DNA of 64,000 nucleotides from HK1 sp965215295 (GCA_965215295.1 OZ244045.1:1240001-1304000); one strand, 5' to 3'; counted from the stretch's first letter, positions 1 through 8,441 are shown. Translations and numbers: made by a program. Notes: generated by a model from the letters alone, not told the origin.

Positions 1-1709
1 CCGCCCTTGTTGAGGTCGTGGACGAGGACCCGTCGCAGGGGCCGGGGCGTGCGGCGGCCACGGTGACGGTTGCGGAACTGCTTCAGCGCATCGTAGACGG
101 TGTCGTTGGCCATCTGCCCGCTGATGACCCGCACTTCCGCGTCCCGGCATCCGAACAAGGTCCGCAACGCCGCGACGAGCTCCTCCTCTTTCTCCATGCT
201 GAACGCGGTGCCCCTGTAGTACCGCACTTCCTCGGAGTTCGCCCCGAGGGCGCGCAGCCGGTTGTGCTCGTTGTAGCGCCCGGCCGGATCGGAAACGCAC
301 AGGCGTTCCACGAACTCCGAGACGCAGTTCTCGGACGGGATGAGGTTGACGCATTCGGCGCGCCGCCACCGCTGGTTGCTCCCGGCCTGCTCCACCAGCC
401 GGGCGGCCATCGCTTCAGCCTGCGAGACCGGCGCACGCCTGCCCTCGGCCGGAGGCTCGAACCCGCCGAAGGGTCGCACGAACGGCGCAACCGGCCATGC
501 ATTGCGCTCGACGACCTCGGCGGTGGCGGCGTTGCCCCGGCCGTCGCGCACCTCGACCCGGAGCGGTGCGTCGCCGCGCGGCAGCAGGTCCGAACGCAGC
601 AACGCGAGCCCTGCCGGGCGCATCGCGTGTTCGTCGCCGGGCGCCGCCTCGATCCCCTCTCCTTCGAACACCGCGCAGGGCACCGTGGTGCCCGAGGTGA
701 TCCACCCCGCTTCCTCTCCCCGGTACATGACCCGGTAGCCTTGGCGCAGTGGCCGCCGGCCGTCGAAGACCGCGACCGGCTGCACCAGGTGCGTCAGCCG
801 CCGTTCGGCCGGCGGGGTGGCCAGCTCGCGCCGCAGGATCAGCTCGTACTCCGCGCGCTGCGCCCTCAATGCCGCGCTCCCGACGAAGTCCCGCTCCGGG
901 CTCGTTCGTACCGCGAACCGGGCCAGCGAGTTCGCAAACAGCGGGATGTCGCGGCCGTCGGGTCCCGGCCCGAGCTCGTGCCCGTACAGCGGCAGGCCCG
1001 CCTCGAGACGCAACGAGTCCCTGGCGCCGAGCCCGGCCGGCACCGCGCCGGCCTCGACGAGCCGCTCCCACAGCCGCGCCGCGACGCCGCTCTCGGGGAA
1101 GAGCTCGAAGCACACCGGTTCGCCCGTGTAACCGGTTCTCGCCACGACGAGGTCCCGGCCCTCGAAAGCGGCCACCGAGATCCGGTTGCGCTTGTTCTCC
1201 GGCAGCTCGCGGGCGTCGACCAGACGCGTGAGCACGTCGCTCGCGGCCGGACCCTGAAGCGAGAGCATCGCGATCTCCTCGCTTTCATCCACCAGATCGA
1301 CGCCGCTCGCGGGCAGGTACCGGCCGAGCCATTCCCGGTCCACGGCACGGTTCCCGGCGTTGACGACGAGCAGGAAGTCCTCGCCGGCGAGCCGGTAGAG
1401 GTACGCGTCGTCGACCGCCCCGCCCGTCTCGTTCGCGATGAACGTGTACTGCGCCTGCCGGGGATCGAGCCCGGATGCGTTGTTGGTGAGCGTATCGAGC
1501 AGAAACGACTCGGCGCCGGGTCCCGTCACCCGGAAACGGCCCATGTGGCTCACGTCGAACAGGCCGGCGCCGCGGCGGGTCGCGAGGTGCTCGGCGATGA
1601 TCCCGGTCCGGTACTGCACCGGCATGCTCCAGCCGGCGAAGTCCACCATCTTTCCGCCGTGACCCTCGTGCCAGCCATGGAGCACGGTCCTGCTCGGCGA
1701 TTCGCTCAT
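1..1709 (-). CDS. gcvT: GcvT-type aminomethyltransferase fused to an SHMT-like domain (3' end cut by window)
   Basis: The frame is open from the ATG at 1709 to the window edge (569 codons, no stop). Residues about 1-400 are a T protein of the glycine cleavage system: the start reads MSESPSRTVLHGWHEGHGG, with the family motifs VDFAGWSMP, FDVSHMGRF, the folate-binding VDDAYLYR and LRLEAGLPLYGHEL. It transfers the aminomethyl carbon to tetrahydrofolate. After a linker, residues about 440-569 resemble the start of serine hydroxymethyltransferase: ECVNLIPSENCVSEF, YYRGTAFSMEKEEELV, VISGQMANDTVYDAL and VLVHDLNKGG at the edge. A fusion would place two one-carbon enzymes, glycine cleavage and serine/glycine exchange, in one chain; no gcvH or gcvP is in view. 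The weak ribosome site GAGG lies 8 bases before the ATG. The SHMT lysine and C-terminus are outside the window, so activity of that half cannot be judged. Confidence 0.85.
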   Translation of the reverse strand, partial: MSESPSRTVLHGWHEGHGGKMVDFAGWSMPVQYRTGIIAEHLATRRGAGLFDVSHMGRFRVTGPGAESFLLDTLTNNASGLDPRQAQYTFIANETGGAVDDAYLYRLAGEDFLLVVNAGNRAVDREWLGRYLPASGVDLVDESEEIAMLSLQGPAASDVLTRLVDARELPENKRNRISVAAFEGRDLVVARTGYTGEPVCFELFPESGVAARLWERLVEAGAVPAGLGARDSLRLEAGLPLYGHELGPGPDGRDIPLFANSLARFAVRTSPERDFVGSAALRAQRAEYELILRRELATPPAERRLTHLVQPVAVFDGRRPLRQGYRVMYRGEEAGWITSGTTVPCAVFEGEGIEAAPGDEHAMRPAGLALLRSDLLPRGDAPLRVEVRDGRGNAATAEVVERNAWPVAPFVRPFGGFEPPAEGRRAPVSQAEAMAARLVEQAGSNQRWRRAECVNLIPSENCVSEFVERLCVSDPAGRYNEHNRLRALGANSEEVRYYRGTAFSMEKEEELVAALRTLFGCRDAEVRVISGQMANDTVYDALKQFRNRHRGRRTPRPLRRVLVHDLNKG

Positions 1710-1971
1710 GGAGCACCCCTCGTGTGCCGTGCGCGACGCCTGCGACGCCCGTGGCGGACGACGGCGCGATCACGTCCGGCGAGCGGCGTTCTAAGGTCCT
1801 CCCGATCCCGACGACCGGAGCCGTTCCCCGGACCTGCCGTCGATCGGGGAGCCGCCCGGCGTCTTCCGTCTCCCCGGGCTTCGCAAGGTCGATCCGGCAG
1901 ATGACGCCGCGATGCACGGCACGGGTGTGAGCGCGGCACGCCCGTCGTCGCGACGGCAAGCCAACCGCAAG
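1710..1971. other. gap between holB and the gcvT fusion gene
   Basis: About 260 bases without a convincing gene. On the minus strand it would be the leader of the gcvT-SHMT gene. A short hairpin, CCGTCG-TCG-CGACGG (1942-1956), follows the holB stop but has no T run. I looked for the conserved glycine-riboswitch cores and did not find them by eye; a GC-rich structured leader remains possible. Confidence 0.4.
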
Positions 1972-2925
1972 CTAACGCAACTCGCCGGTCCGCTCCAGCG
2001 CGATGCCGAGGGCGAGGCGCTCCAGGACGAGCTGCTCGTTGGTGTTGGAACGCGCCACCACCCCGCTTCGCACCTCCAGGCACCTGTCCAGCATCGACAG
2101 CAGCCGGGAAAGGCGTGCGGCCGCACTGCCTCCCCGGCCGGCGTCCGCGCCGGCGCGGCCGCTCTCGCGCAGACGCTCGGCGAGGATGTCGACGAGCCAC
2201 CAGGTGACGTTCGCGCGCCCGAGCTCCTTCCAGCGCACGGCTACCGCCATGGGGTCGCCCCCCGCGAGGAGATCGTCGAGGTCGCGAGCCAGCCCCGAGC
2301 GCAGTTCGACGAGGCCGTCACTCGACATCCGGACCGCGCGCACGGGCGCGCCATGCGCCGCCGCGAGGGCCGAATCCGGTTCCGGTACCTTGCCGTGCAG
2401 CCATTCGAGGGCGACGCCGGGCTCGGGGACGGGAAAGTCGATCATCTGGCAACGGCTGCGGATCGTCGGCAGGAGATGGGCGTGGTTCGACGAGACGAGG
2501 ACGAACACCGTCGCCCCGGGAGGCTCCTCCAGCGTTTTGAGGAACGTGTTGGCCGCGTGGTGGTTCATCAGCTCCGCCGTGTCGACGGTCACCACCTTGT
2601 AGCGGCCGAACCGGGGGGTGAGGCTGACCGCGTGGACGAGGTGGCGTACCTGGTCGACGACGATCTCGCGGCGGTCCGCCTCGATCTTCACGTCGATCCG
2701 GTCCGGATGGCTGCCCGCGGCGCAGAGCCGGCACGATTCGCACTCCCCGCACGGGGGATCCTCCGACCGGCACAGCAGCACCGCGGCGAGACGGGCCGCG
2801 AACATCGCCTTGCCGTTGCCGCTCGGCCCGCGCAGCAGCAGGGCATGCGGCACCCTTCCGGATCGAATGCCGCGTTCGATCCGCATCCATTGCGGGCCGT
2901 GCCACGGCAGGCGCTCCGGGATCAC
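1972..2925 (-). CDS. holB: DNA polymerase III delta-prime subunit
   Basis: A 317-residue clamp-loader subunit of the replicative polymerase. Visible features are the N-terminal HALLLRGPSGNGKAMFA nucleotide-binding-like loop, the zinc-binding cluster CGECESCRLC (residues about 59-68), VDQVRHLVHAV, and the sensor-1 type segment NTFLKTLEEPPGATVFVL with the SRC arginine finger (IRSRCQMIDFP). The loop ends GNGKA rather than GKT/S, as is usual for delta-prime, which does not hydrolyse ATP. The start is GTG at 2925, overlapping the tmk stop as GTGA. It is the last gene of the plsX-fab-mltG-tmk-holB run, as in many gammaproteobacteria. Confidence 0.95.
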   Translation of the reverse strand: MIPERLPWHGPQWMRIERGIRSGRVPHALLLRGPSGNGKAMFAARLAAVLLCRSEDPPCGECESCRLCAAGSHPDRIDVKIEADRREIVVDQVRHLVHAVSLTPRFGRYKVVTVDTAELMNHHAANTFLKTLEEPPGATVFVLVSSNHAHLLPTIRSRCQMIDFPVPEPGVALEWLHGKVPEPDSALAAAHGAPVRAVRMSSDGLVELRSGLARDLDDLLAGGDPMAVAVRWKELGRANVTWWLVDILAERLRESGRAGADAGRGGSAAARLSRLLSMLDRCLEVRSGVVARSNTNEQLVLERLALGIALERTGELR

Positions 2926-3788
2926 GGGAACCGCTCCGAGATCTCGCGGATCAGGTGTTCGGTGACGGTATCCTCATGGGCGTCCGCATCCACCACCGCA
3001 TAGCGTTCGGGATGCTTCCGGGCCCGGTCGAGGTAGACCTCCCGGACCCGCCGGAAGAACTCGACGCCCTCGCGTTCGAACCGGTCCGGGCCGCCGCGCG
3101 CCGGCCCGCCTTCGTCCCGCGCCGCAGTGGAGCTCGGCGGCGTCCGCCGGCGCCCTTCCCCGCGCGCGCGCCCGACCCACGCATACCCCCGCGTCGATCC
3201 AATCCGTCTTTTGACTTCCCCCCTCGCGCGCGCGACCCACGTGTCCCCGTCGCGGTCGATGCCGACCCGGCGCCCTTCCGCGCCCGCCCGCCCGGCCCGG
3301 TCGTCGGCGCGTGCATCCGCCCCGGACGACCGCCGTTGCGCACGCGCGAGCCCGGCCTCGATCGGGAGGTCGAGCACGAGCACCAGGTCGGGACGCACGT
3401 CGCCCTGCACCGCCTCCTCCAGGGCCGCGATCCTCGCCGCATCGACGGCGCGTCCGCCTCCCTGGTAGGCGAACGTGGCGTCGGTGAACCGCTCGCACAG
3501 CACCCAGGCGCCGTCCGCGAGCGCCGGCGCGATGACCTTGGCCAGATGCTCGGCCCGGGCCGCGAATACCACCAGCAGCTCCGCCTCCGGCGACATGCCG
3601 GTGAACCGCGGATCGAGCAGCGTGGCGCGCAACGTTTCGCCGAGCGGGGTGCCGCCGGGCTCCCGGGTGCGGACGGTCCTGACCCCGGCCCGGCGCAGCC
3701 AGTCCTCGATCCTGGGCAGTTGCGTCGACTTGCCCGCGCCGTCGATGCCTTCCACCGTCAGGAACCGGCCCCGTGCGGACGTCGTCAT
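2922..3788 (-). CDS. tmk: thymidylate kinase with an ~80-residue insertion
   Basis: dTMP kinase: P-loop FLTVEGIDGAGKST (residues 9-22), the TREPGGTPLGE motif (41-51), and the DR-type segment written here CERFTDATFAYQGGGR (98-113). The usual length is about 205-215 residues; this one is 288. The excess is a block from about residue 153 to 233, inside the LID region just after GLARAQRR, and the fold resumes at DRFEREGVEFFRRVREVY. The block is Arg/Gly/Ala rich, with an internal 20-residue repeat (WVARARGE / WVGRARGE). The LID normally closes over ATP, so the effect on catalysis is unclear, yet the frame is kept and the gene is probably essential. Overlaps mltG by 4 bases (ATGA) upstream and holB downstream. 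Confidence 0.93.
   Translation of the reverse strand: MTTSARGRFLTVEGIDGAGKSTQLPRIEDWLRRAGVRTVRTREPGGTPLGETLRATLLDPRFTGMSPEAELLVVFAARAEHLAKVIAPALADGAWVLCERFTDATFAYQGGGRAVDAARIAALEEAVQGDVRPDLVLVLDLPIEAGLARAQRRSSGADARADDRAGRAGAEGRRVGIDRDGDTWVARARGEVKRRIGSTRGYAWVGRARGEGRRRTPPSSTAARDEGGPARGGPDRFEREGVEFFRRVREVYLDRARKHPERYAVVDADAHEDTVTEHLIREISERFP
3150..3300. repeat. 60 bp-period degenerate repeat inside tmk
   Basis: The sequence cgcgcgcgac/cccacg recurs with an exact 60 bp spacing: GACCCAC ends at 3180 and again at 3240. Around each copy are similar GC-rich stretches, and CGGCGCCCTTCC occurs near 3149 and 3270. The repeat is a multiple of three and keeps the tmk frame, producing the 20-residue repeat in the insertion. 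Confidence 0.7.
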
Positions 3789-4834
3789 CCCTCGTCCCCC
3801 CCGGCCGCGCGCTTCGAGCGCCGGGACCGGCCCTGGTAGCGGCGGACCGCCTCGCGGTGCGCGTCGTAGGTGGTGGAAAACACGTGCCGGCCGTCTCCTT
3901 TCGCGACGAAGTAGAGGGAACCGTCTTCCGTCGGGGCGACGACCGCGTCGATTGCGGCGGCGCCCGCGAGCGCGATCGGGGTCGGCGGCAGTCCCTTGCG
4001 GGTGTAGGTGTTGTAGGGGGTGTCGCGCCTCAGATCGGCCCTTCTCAGATCCCCGTCGAACTCGTCACCGAGACCGTAGATGACCGTCGGATCGGTTTCC
4101 AGCCGCATCCCGCGACGCAGCCGCGACATGAACACGCCCGCGATCCGCGCACGCTCCTCCGCGGCTCCCGTCTCCTTCTCGACGATCGACGCGAGCACCA
4201 GCACCTCGTCCGGTGACGAGAGCGGGAGGTCCGCGGCCCGTCGTGCCCAGGCCGACTCGAGGTAGGCGGACATCGCATCGAATGCGCGGCGCAGGAGCCG
4301 CACGTCCCGGGTGCCGGCGGGGAAGTGGTAGGTCTCGGGGAAGAAGCGCCCTTCGGGATGCGTCCCCGCGAGTCCCAGCCGCGTCATGACTTCTTCCCCG
4401 GAGAGGCCCTCCAGAGTGTGGACGAGCACCTCGGACTCGGCGATCCGGCGGCGAAGCTCGCGGAACGTCCACCCCTCGACGATGGTGAAGGGATGCTGGA
4501 TGACGGTTCCCGCGACCAGGAGATCGAGCAGGCCGGCGGGCGTCAGGCCGGGCTCCAGCGCATATTCTCCGGCCTTGATCCGGCTCGCGGCGCCGTTCCA
4601 CCGCGCCTGCAGTTCCAGGCGCAGGGCGGACTCGATCAGGCCCGCCTCGCGCAGGTCCCGCGCGACGTGCGAGATCGTCGCTCCTCTCGGCACCGTGTAC
4701 ACGAACGTCTCGGCCCCGGTTCGCAGCGGGCGCTCCATCGCATCCCGTTGGGTATGGCTCAGCCAGAACCCGCCGGCCGCACCCGCGGCAAGGAGCGCGA
4801 GGCCCGTCCACACCATTCGCCGCAGGAGTTTCAA
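3785..4834 (-). CDS. mltG: endolytic murein transglycosylase MltG (YceG family)
   Basis: A 349-residue inner-membrane lytic transglycosylase that cuts nascent glycan strands and sets their length. It has an N-terminal membrane segment (residues about 9-25, VWTGLALLAAGAAGGFWL), a LysM-like region (YTVPRGATISHVARDL), and the catalytic YceG domain with the conserved glutamate in LASIVEKETG, followed by ETDPTVIYGLG and the TPYNTYTRKGLPPTPI signature. The start used is TTG at 4834, preceded by GGAGG; an ATG six codons further in (4816) would also leave the membrane segment intact. It sits directly before tmk. The pabC gene that lies between fabF and mltG in Escherichia coli is absent here; the gap is only 63 bp. 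Confidence 0.94.
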   Translation of the reverse strand: MKLLRRMVWTGLALLAAGAAGGFWLSHTQRDAMERPLRTGAETFVYTVPRGATISHVARDLREAGLIESALRLELQARWNGAASRIKAGEYALEPGLTPAGLLDLLVAGTVIQHPFTIVEGWTFRELRRRIAESEVLVHTLEGLSGEEVMTRLGLAGTHPEGRFFPETYHFPAGTRDVRLLRRAFDAMSAYLESAWARRAADLPLSSPDEVLVLASIVEKETGAAEERARIAGVFMSRLRRGMRLETDPTVIYGLGDEFDGDLRRADLRRDTPYNTYTRKGLPPTPIALAGAAAIDAVVAPTEDGSLYFVAKGDGRHVFSTTYDAHREAVRRYQGRSRRSKRAAGGDEG

Positions 4835-4897
4835 CCTTCGAGGCCACCTCCGCCCGGCCGGCCCGGCGCCCGCCGCCGCCGCCCGGAACGGGTCCGG

Positions 4898-6133
4898 TCA
4901 GTTCGGTCGCTTGAAGATCAGCGTTCCGTTCGTCCCGCCGAACCCGAACGAATTGGACATCGCGACGTCGATCTTCATCTCGCGCGCGGCATGGGGAGCG
5001 TAGTCCAGATCGCACTCCTCGTCGGGATCGTGCAGGTTGATCGTCGGCGGGGCGACCTGGTCCCGGATGGCGAGGATCGAGAATATCGCCTCCACGCCGC
5101 CGGCCGCCCCCAGAAGGTGGCCGATCATCGATTTCGTCGAGCTCACCGTCAGCTCGTACGCATGCGGGCCGAACGTCCGCTTGACGGCTCTCGTCTCGAT
5201 GACGTCCCCGGCCGGAGTCGACGTGCCGTGCGCGTTGATGTAGTCGACGCTGCCCGCGTCGAGCCCCGCATCGCGCAATGCGAGGCTCATGCAGCGGTGC
5301 GCGCCGTCTCCGTCGTCGGGGGGGAGGGTGATGTGGCAGGCGTCGCCGTTCATTCCGAACCCGGCGAAGTCGGCATGGATTCTCGCGTCTCGCGCGGCCG
5401 CGTGCTCGCGGGACTCCAGCACCACGACCCCGGCGCCATCGCCGAGAACGAACCCGTCGCGGCCCTTGTCCCACGGACGGCTCGCGCCTTCCGGATCGTC
5501 GTTGCGGGTCGACAGGGCGCGGGCCGCGGCGAATCCGCCGAGCCCCATCGGAGAGGTGGCCATCTCCGCACCACCGGCGATCATCACGTCGGCGTCACCG
5601 CGCTCGATCATGCGCGCCGCGATGCCGATGTTGTGCGTACCGGTCGAGCACGCGGTGACGATCCCGTAGTTCGGGCCCCGGATACCCAGATCGATCGACA
5701 GGTTTCCGGCAATCATGTTGATGATGTTGCCCGGCACGAAGAACGGCGAGATCCGGCGCGCCCCGCCGGCGAGATAGCCTTCGTGGCCCTTTTCGATTCC
5801 CGGCAGGCCGCCGATGCCGGACCCGATCGCGATGCCGATCCGATCGCGGTTCTCGTCGGTGACCTCGATCCCGGCGTCGGCGATCGCCTGCTTGGCCGCG
5901 GCGATGCCGTAGTGGATGAACGTATCGGTCTTGCGGGCTTCCTTCGGCGACATGTACGGGGAGAGGTCGAGGTTCCCGACCATCGCGCCGATCCGGCTGG
6001 CGAATCCGCTGACGTCGAACGTGTCGATCGTCGACACGCCGCTTCTGCCGGCGACGATGTTCTCCCACGTCTCGTCGACCGAATGCCCGACCGGGGTGAT
6101 CAGCCCGAGACCGGTGACGACGATTCGACGCAT
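4898..6133 (-). CDS. fabF: beta-ketoacyl-ACP synthase II
   Basis: Condenses malonyl-ACP with acyl-ACP in fatty acid elongation. The 411-residue protein starts with the family-typical MRRIVVTGLGLITPVG; an upstream in-frame TTG at 6172 would add 13 atypical residues and lies on top of a terminator, so the ATG at 6133 is preferred. Catalytic residues are visible: Cys162 in IVTACSTGTHNIG, the first His in NAHGTSTPAGD and the second in SSTKSMIGHLLGAAGG, with the C-terminal NSFGFGGTNGTLIF glycine loop. It lies 95 bp downstream of acpP, beyond a hairpin with a T run, so its expression is probably lower than that of acpP. Confidence 0.97.
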   Translation of the reverse strand: MRRIVVTGLGLITPVGHSVDETWENIVAGRSGVSTIDTFDVSGFASRIGAMVGNLDLSPYMSPKEARKTDTFIHYGIAAAKQAIADAGIEVTDENRDRIGIAIGSGIGGLPGIEKGHEGYLAGGARRISPFFVPGNIINMIAGNLSIDLGIRGPNYGIVTACSTGTHNIGIAARMIERGDADVMIAGGAEMATSPMGLGGFAAARALSTRNDDPEGASRPWDKGRDGFVLGDGAGVVVLESREHAAARDARIHADFAGFGMNGDACHITLPPDDGDGAHRCMSLALRDAGLDAGSVDYINAHGTSTPAGDVIETRAVKRTFGPHAYELTVSSTKSMIGHLLGAAGGVEAIFSILAIRDQVAPPTINLHDPDEECDLDYAPHAAREMKIDVAMSNSFGFGGTNGTLIFKRPN

Positions 6134-6159
6134 GGGACAGTTCCGCGGGGGAGTGATTG

Positions 6160-6195
6160 AAAAAGGCCGCAATCGTCACGGACGACTCGCGGCCT
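6160..6195 (-). terminator. intrinsic terminator or attenuator between acpP and fabF
   Basis: Read on the minus strand, AGGCCGC pairs with GCGGCCT and is followed at once by TTTTT (plus-strand AAAAA at 6160-6164). A smaller TCGT/ACGA stem lies inside the loop. It is the clearest U-tract hairpin in the window. Because fabF has no obvious promoter of its own in the remaining gap, partial readthrough is likely. Confidence 0.75.
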
Positions 6196-6228
6196 CACTG
6201 ACATGTCCCGGGTGCCGGCGCAGGCGGG

Positions 6229-6465
6229 CTATTCGCTGTGAGCCTCGATGTAGCTGATCGCCTCCTGCACCGTGGTGATCTTCTCCGCCTCTTCGTCGGG
6301 GATCTCGCAGTTGAATTCCTCTTCGAGCGCCATCACCAGCTCGACGGTATCCAGAGAGTCCGCGCCGAGGTCGTCGACGAAGGAGGAATCCGGACTCACC
6401 TCCTCCTCCTTCACGCCGAGCTGCTCGACGACGATATGCCTGACTCGCTCTTCCACTGTGCTCAT
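6229..6465 (-). CDS. acpP: acyl carrier protein
   Basis: A 78-residue acidic carrier of fatty-acyl chains. The phosphopantetheine attachment serine is in DDLGADSLDTVELVMALEE, the standard signature, and the protein ends AISYIEAHSE. The ATG at 6465 (MSTVEERVRHIVVEQLGV) matches the usual length; an upstream ATG at 6513 would add 16 unusual residues. It has its own promoter (6660-6687) in the 279 bp gap after fabG and a terminator just downstream, an arrangement that favours high ACP levels. It supplies all the fab enzymes in this operon and possibly the second ketosynthase cluster at 60.9-64 kb, which has no ACP in view. Confidence 0.97.
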   Translation of the reverse strand: MSTVEERVRHIVVEQLGVKEEEVSPDSSFVDDLGADSLDTVELVMALEEEFNCEIPDEEAEKITTVQEAISYIEAHSE

Positions 6466-6659
6466 TTGCGGATGTACCTCTGCTTTGTCGAGGGACCGTG
6501 GAGGTCCCGACACTGGACGTGTGTTCGTGCCCGTGCCCGTTCATTCGACACCGCACGCGCACACTCCGCGTCCCGCGCTCCACCCGGACCCCTTCACCCG
6601 GTGGAAAGGGGGGAAGCCGGATTCGAGCGCCGGGAACGCACCGTCTGGAACGGCAGGCT

Positions 6660-6687
6660 AGTGTATTCAAACCCTATCGAGTTGCAA
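6660..6687 (-). promoter_or_regulatory. sigma-70-type promoter for acpP
   Basis: On the minus strand, TTGCAA (6687-6682) and TACACT (6665-6660) are separated by 16 bases. It lies about 195 bp upstream of the acpP ATG in an otherwise non-coding gap. The fit to consensus is good for such GC-rich DNA. Confidence 0.6.
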
Positions 6688-6744
6688 GGCGGTCGCGACC
6701 TCCGGGCGAGGGATCATGGCGGTCTCGCGGGAGCCCGGCGAGAC

Positions 6745-7491
6745 TCACCCCATGTACATTCCGCCGTTTACGTGGAGCGTCTGGCCGGTGATGTAACCGG
6801 CTCCCGGCGAGGCGAGGAAGGTGACTGCGGCAGCGATTTCCTCCGGGGCTCCGAGGCGTCCCAGCGGGACCTGATCGAGCATTCGGGCGCGTTGGCCGGG
6901 TCCGATGTCCCGGGTCATGTCGGTCTCGACGAACCCGGGCGCGACGGCGTTGACGGTGATCGAGCGCCCGCCCAGCTCCTTCGCCAGGGCGCGCGTGAAC
7001 CCGACGATGCCGGCCTTCGCCGCCGCGTAGTTCGCCTGCCCGGCGTTGCCCGTGAACCCGACGATCGACGTCACGTTGACGATCCGCCCGCCCCGGCGCT
7101 TCATCAGGTGCCTGACACAGGCCTTGCAGGTGCGGTAGAGCGAGGTGAGGTCGGTGTCTATCACCGCATCCCACTGTTCGTCGCTCATCCGCGCGAACAG
7201 CGTGTCGCGGGTGATGCCGGCGTTGTTGACGAGGATGCCGGGCAGCAGGCCGTCGCCCGCCAGCGAACCGAAGGCGGCATCGACGGAAGCGGCGCTGGCC
7301 ACGTCGAGAACGAGACCCCTTCCCGGATTCCGGGCGCCGGCCAGCATCGCCTCTATCCGTTGCGCTCCGTCACCGGTGGTGGCGGTTCCGACGACCGTGG
7401 CCCCGTGGTCCGCGAGGGAACGCGCAACCGCCGCCCCGATGCCCCGGCTCGCTCCGGTGACGACGGCGACCTCGCCGTTCAGGTCCGTCAT
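6745..7491 (-). CDS. fabG: 3-oxoacyl-ACP reductase
   Basis: NADPH-dependent reductase of fatty acid elongation, 248 residues. SDR features: the GASRGIGAAVA cofactor loop (residues about 14-24), ILVNNAGITRD, the Ser of VTSIVGFTGN, the catalytic YAAAK, and the C-terminal ITGQTLHVNGGMYM typical of FabG. The ATG at 7491 overlaps the fabD stop by 4 bases (ATGA), which fixes the start although the frame stays open further upstream. Confidence 0.96.
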   Translation of the reverse strand: MTDLNGEVAVVTGASRGIGAAVARSLADHGATVVGTATTGDGAQRIEAMLAGARNPGRGLVLDVASAASVDAAFGSLAGDGLLPGILVNNAGITRDTLFARMSDEQWDAVIDTDLTSLYRTCKACVRHLMKRRGGRIVNVTSIVGFTGNAGQANYAAAKAGIVGFTRALAKELGGRSITVNAVAPGFVETDMTRDIGPGQRARMLDQVPLGRLGAPEEIAAAVTFLASPGAGYITGQTLHVNGGMYMG

Positions 7492-8441
7492 CCGCCCACC
7501 TCGCTCGTGACCGCCGCGAGCGCGGCGTCGAGCGACTTCCCGTCGTGCACCGAAAACGCGGCCATGGATCGATCGATCCGCCGCGCGAGGCCGGTGAGCA
7601 CCCTGCCCGGTCCGAACTCGACCATTGTCGTGGCTCCTCTCTCGCGCATGGCGGCCACGGTGTGGCGCCATCGGACCGGACTCGCGAGCTGCGCAGCGAG
7701 GGCGTCGCGGATGGAGGGTCCGCTCGAACGGCTCGCAATGTCCACATTGTGCAGGATCGGCACGACGGGCGGCTCGATCCGGATCGCGGCCAGCGTTTCC
7801 TCCAGCCGTCCGGTCGCGGGGGCCATCAGCGGGCAGTGCACCGGGACGCTCATCGGCAGCCGGATCGCACGCTTCGCGCCGGCTTCACGAGCTTCCCGGA
7901 TCACCGCGGCCACCGCATCCGACGTTCCGGCGACGGCGACCTGGCCGGGCGCGTTGAAGTTGACCGCGGACACGTGGCCGAGCCCCGCGCGCCCGCCGAC
8001 TTCGGCGCACAGCCCGAAGACGGTGTCGTCGTCGAGACCGATGATCGCCGCGATCCCCCCCTCCCCTTCGGGAACCGCCTCCTGCATGAACCGGCCGCGC
8101 GCGGCGACGGTGCGGATCGCATCCGTGAAGTCCATCGCCCCGAACGCCACGAGCGCCGAGTATTCACCGAGGCTGTGGCCCGCCGCGACGCCGGGCCGGG
8201 GCCCCCCGCGCGCCGACCAGCACCTCCACGCCGCGACGCCCGCCGCGAGCATTGCCGGCTGAGTCCGCTCGGTCGAGGCGAGGCGTCGTTCCGGACCTTC
8301 CTGGACGAGTTGCCACAGGTCGTAGCCCAGCGCATGCGACGCCTCCTCGAACGTGCCGCGCACCTCCGCGTGCGCCGCCGAGAGACCCGACAGCATGCCG
8401 ACCGATTGGGAGCCTTGCCCCGGAAAAGTCGCTGCGAACAT
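7488..8441 (-). CDS. fabD: malonyl-CoA:ACP transacylase
   Basis: Loads malonyl groups from CoA onto ACP. The 317-residue protein begins MFAATFPGQGSQSVGM, with the nucleophilic serine in VAAGHSLGEYSAL, the arginine in AARGRFMQEA, and the His of the dyad in MSVPVHCPLM. The start at 8441 lies 20 bp after the fabH stop and matches the family start; the open frame further upstream overlaps fabH and was not used. Confidence 0.96.
   Translation of the reverse strand: MFAATFPGQGSQSVGMLSGLSAAHAEVRGTFEEASHALGYDLWQLVQEGPERRLASTERTQPAMLAAGVAAWRCWSARGGPRPGVAAGHSLGEYSALVAFGAMDFTDAIRTVAARGRFMQEAVPEGEGGIAAIIGLDDDTVFGLCAEVGGRAGLGHVSAVNFNAPGQVAVAGTSDAVAAVIREAREAGAKRAIRLPMSVPVHCPLMAPATGRLEETLAAIRIEPPVVPILHNVDIASRSSGPSIRDALAAQLASPVRWRHTVAAMRERGATTMVEFGPGRVLTGLARRIDRSMAAFSVHDGKSLDAALAAVTSEVGG

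Noticed and set aside
18..1904. Long plus-strand frame of 628 codons opposite the gcvT gene
   Set aside because: High-GC DNA leaves antisense frames open; composition is Arg/Pro/Ala rich with no family motifs, while the minus strand has clear GcvT and SHMT signatures.
1710..1971. Glycine riboswitch upstream of gcvT
   Set aside because: The conserved core sequences were not found by eye; recorded only as a question to check.
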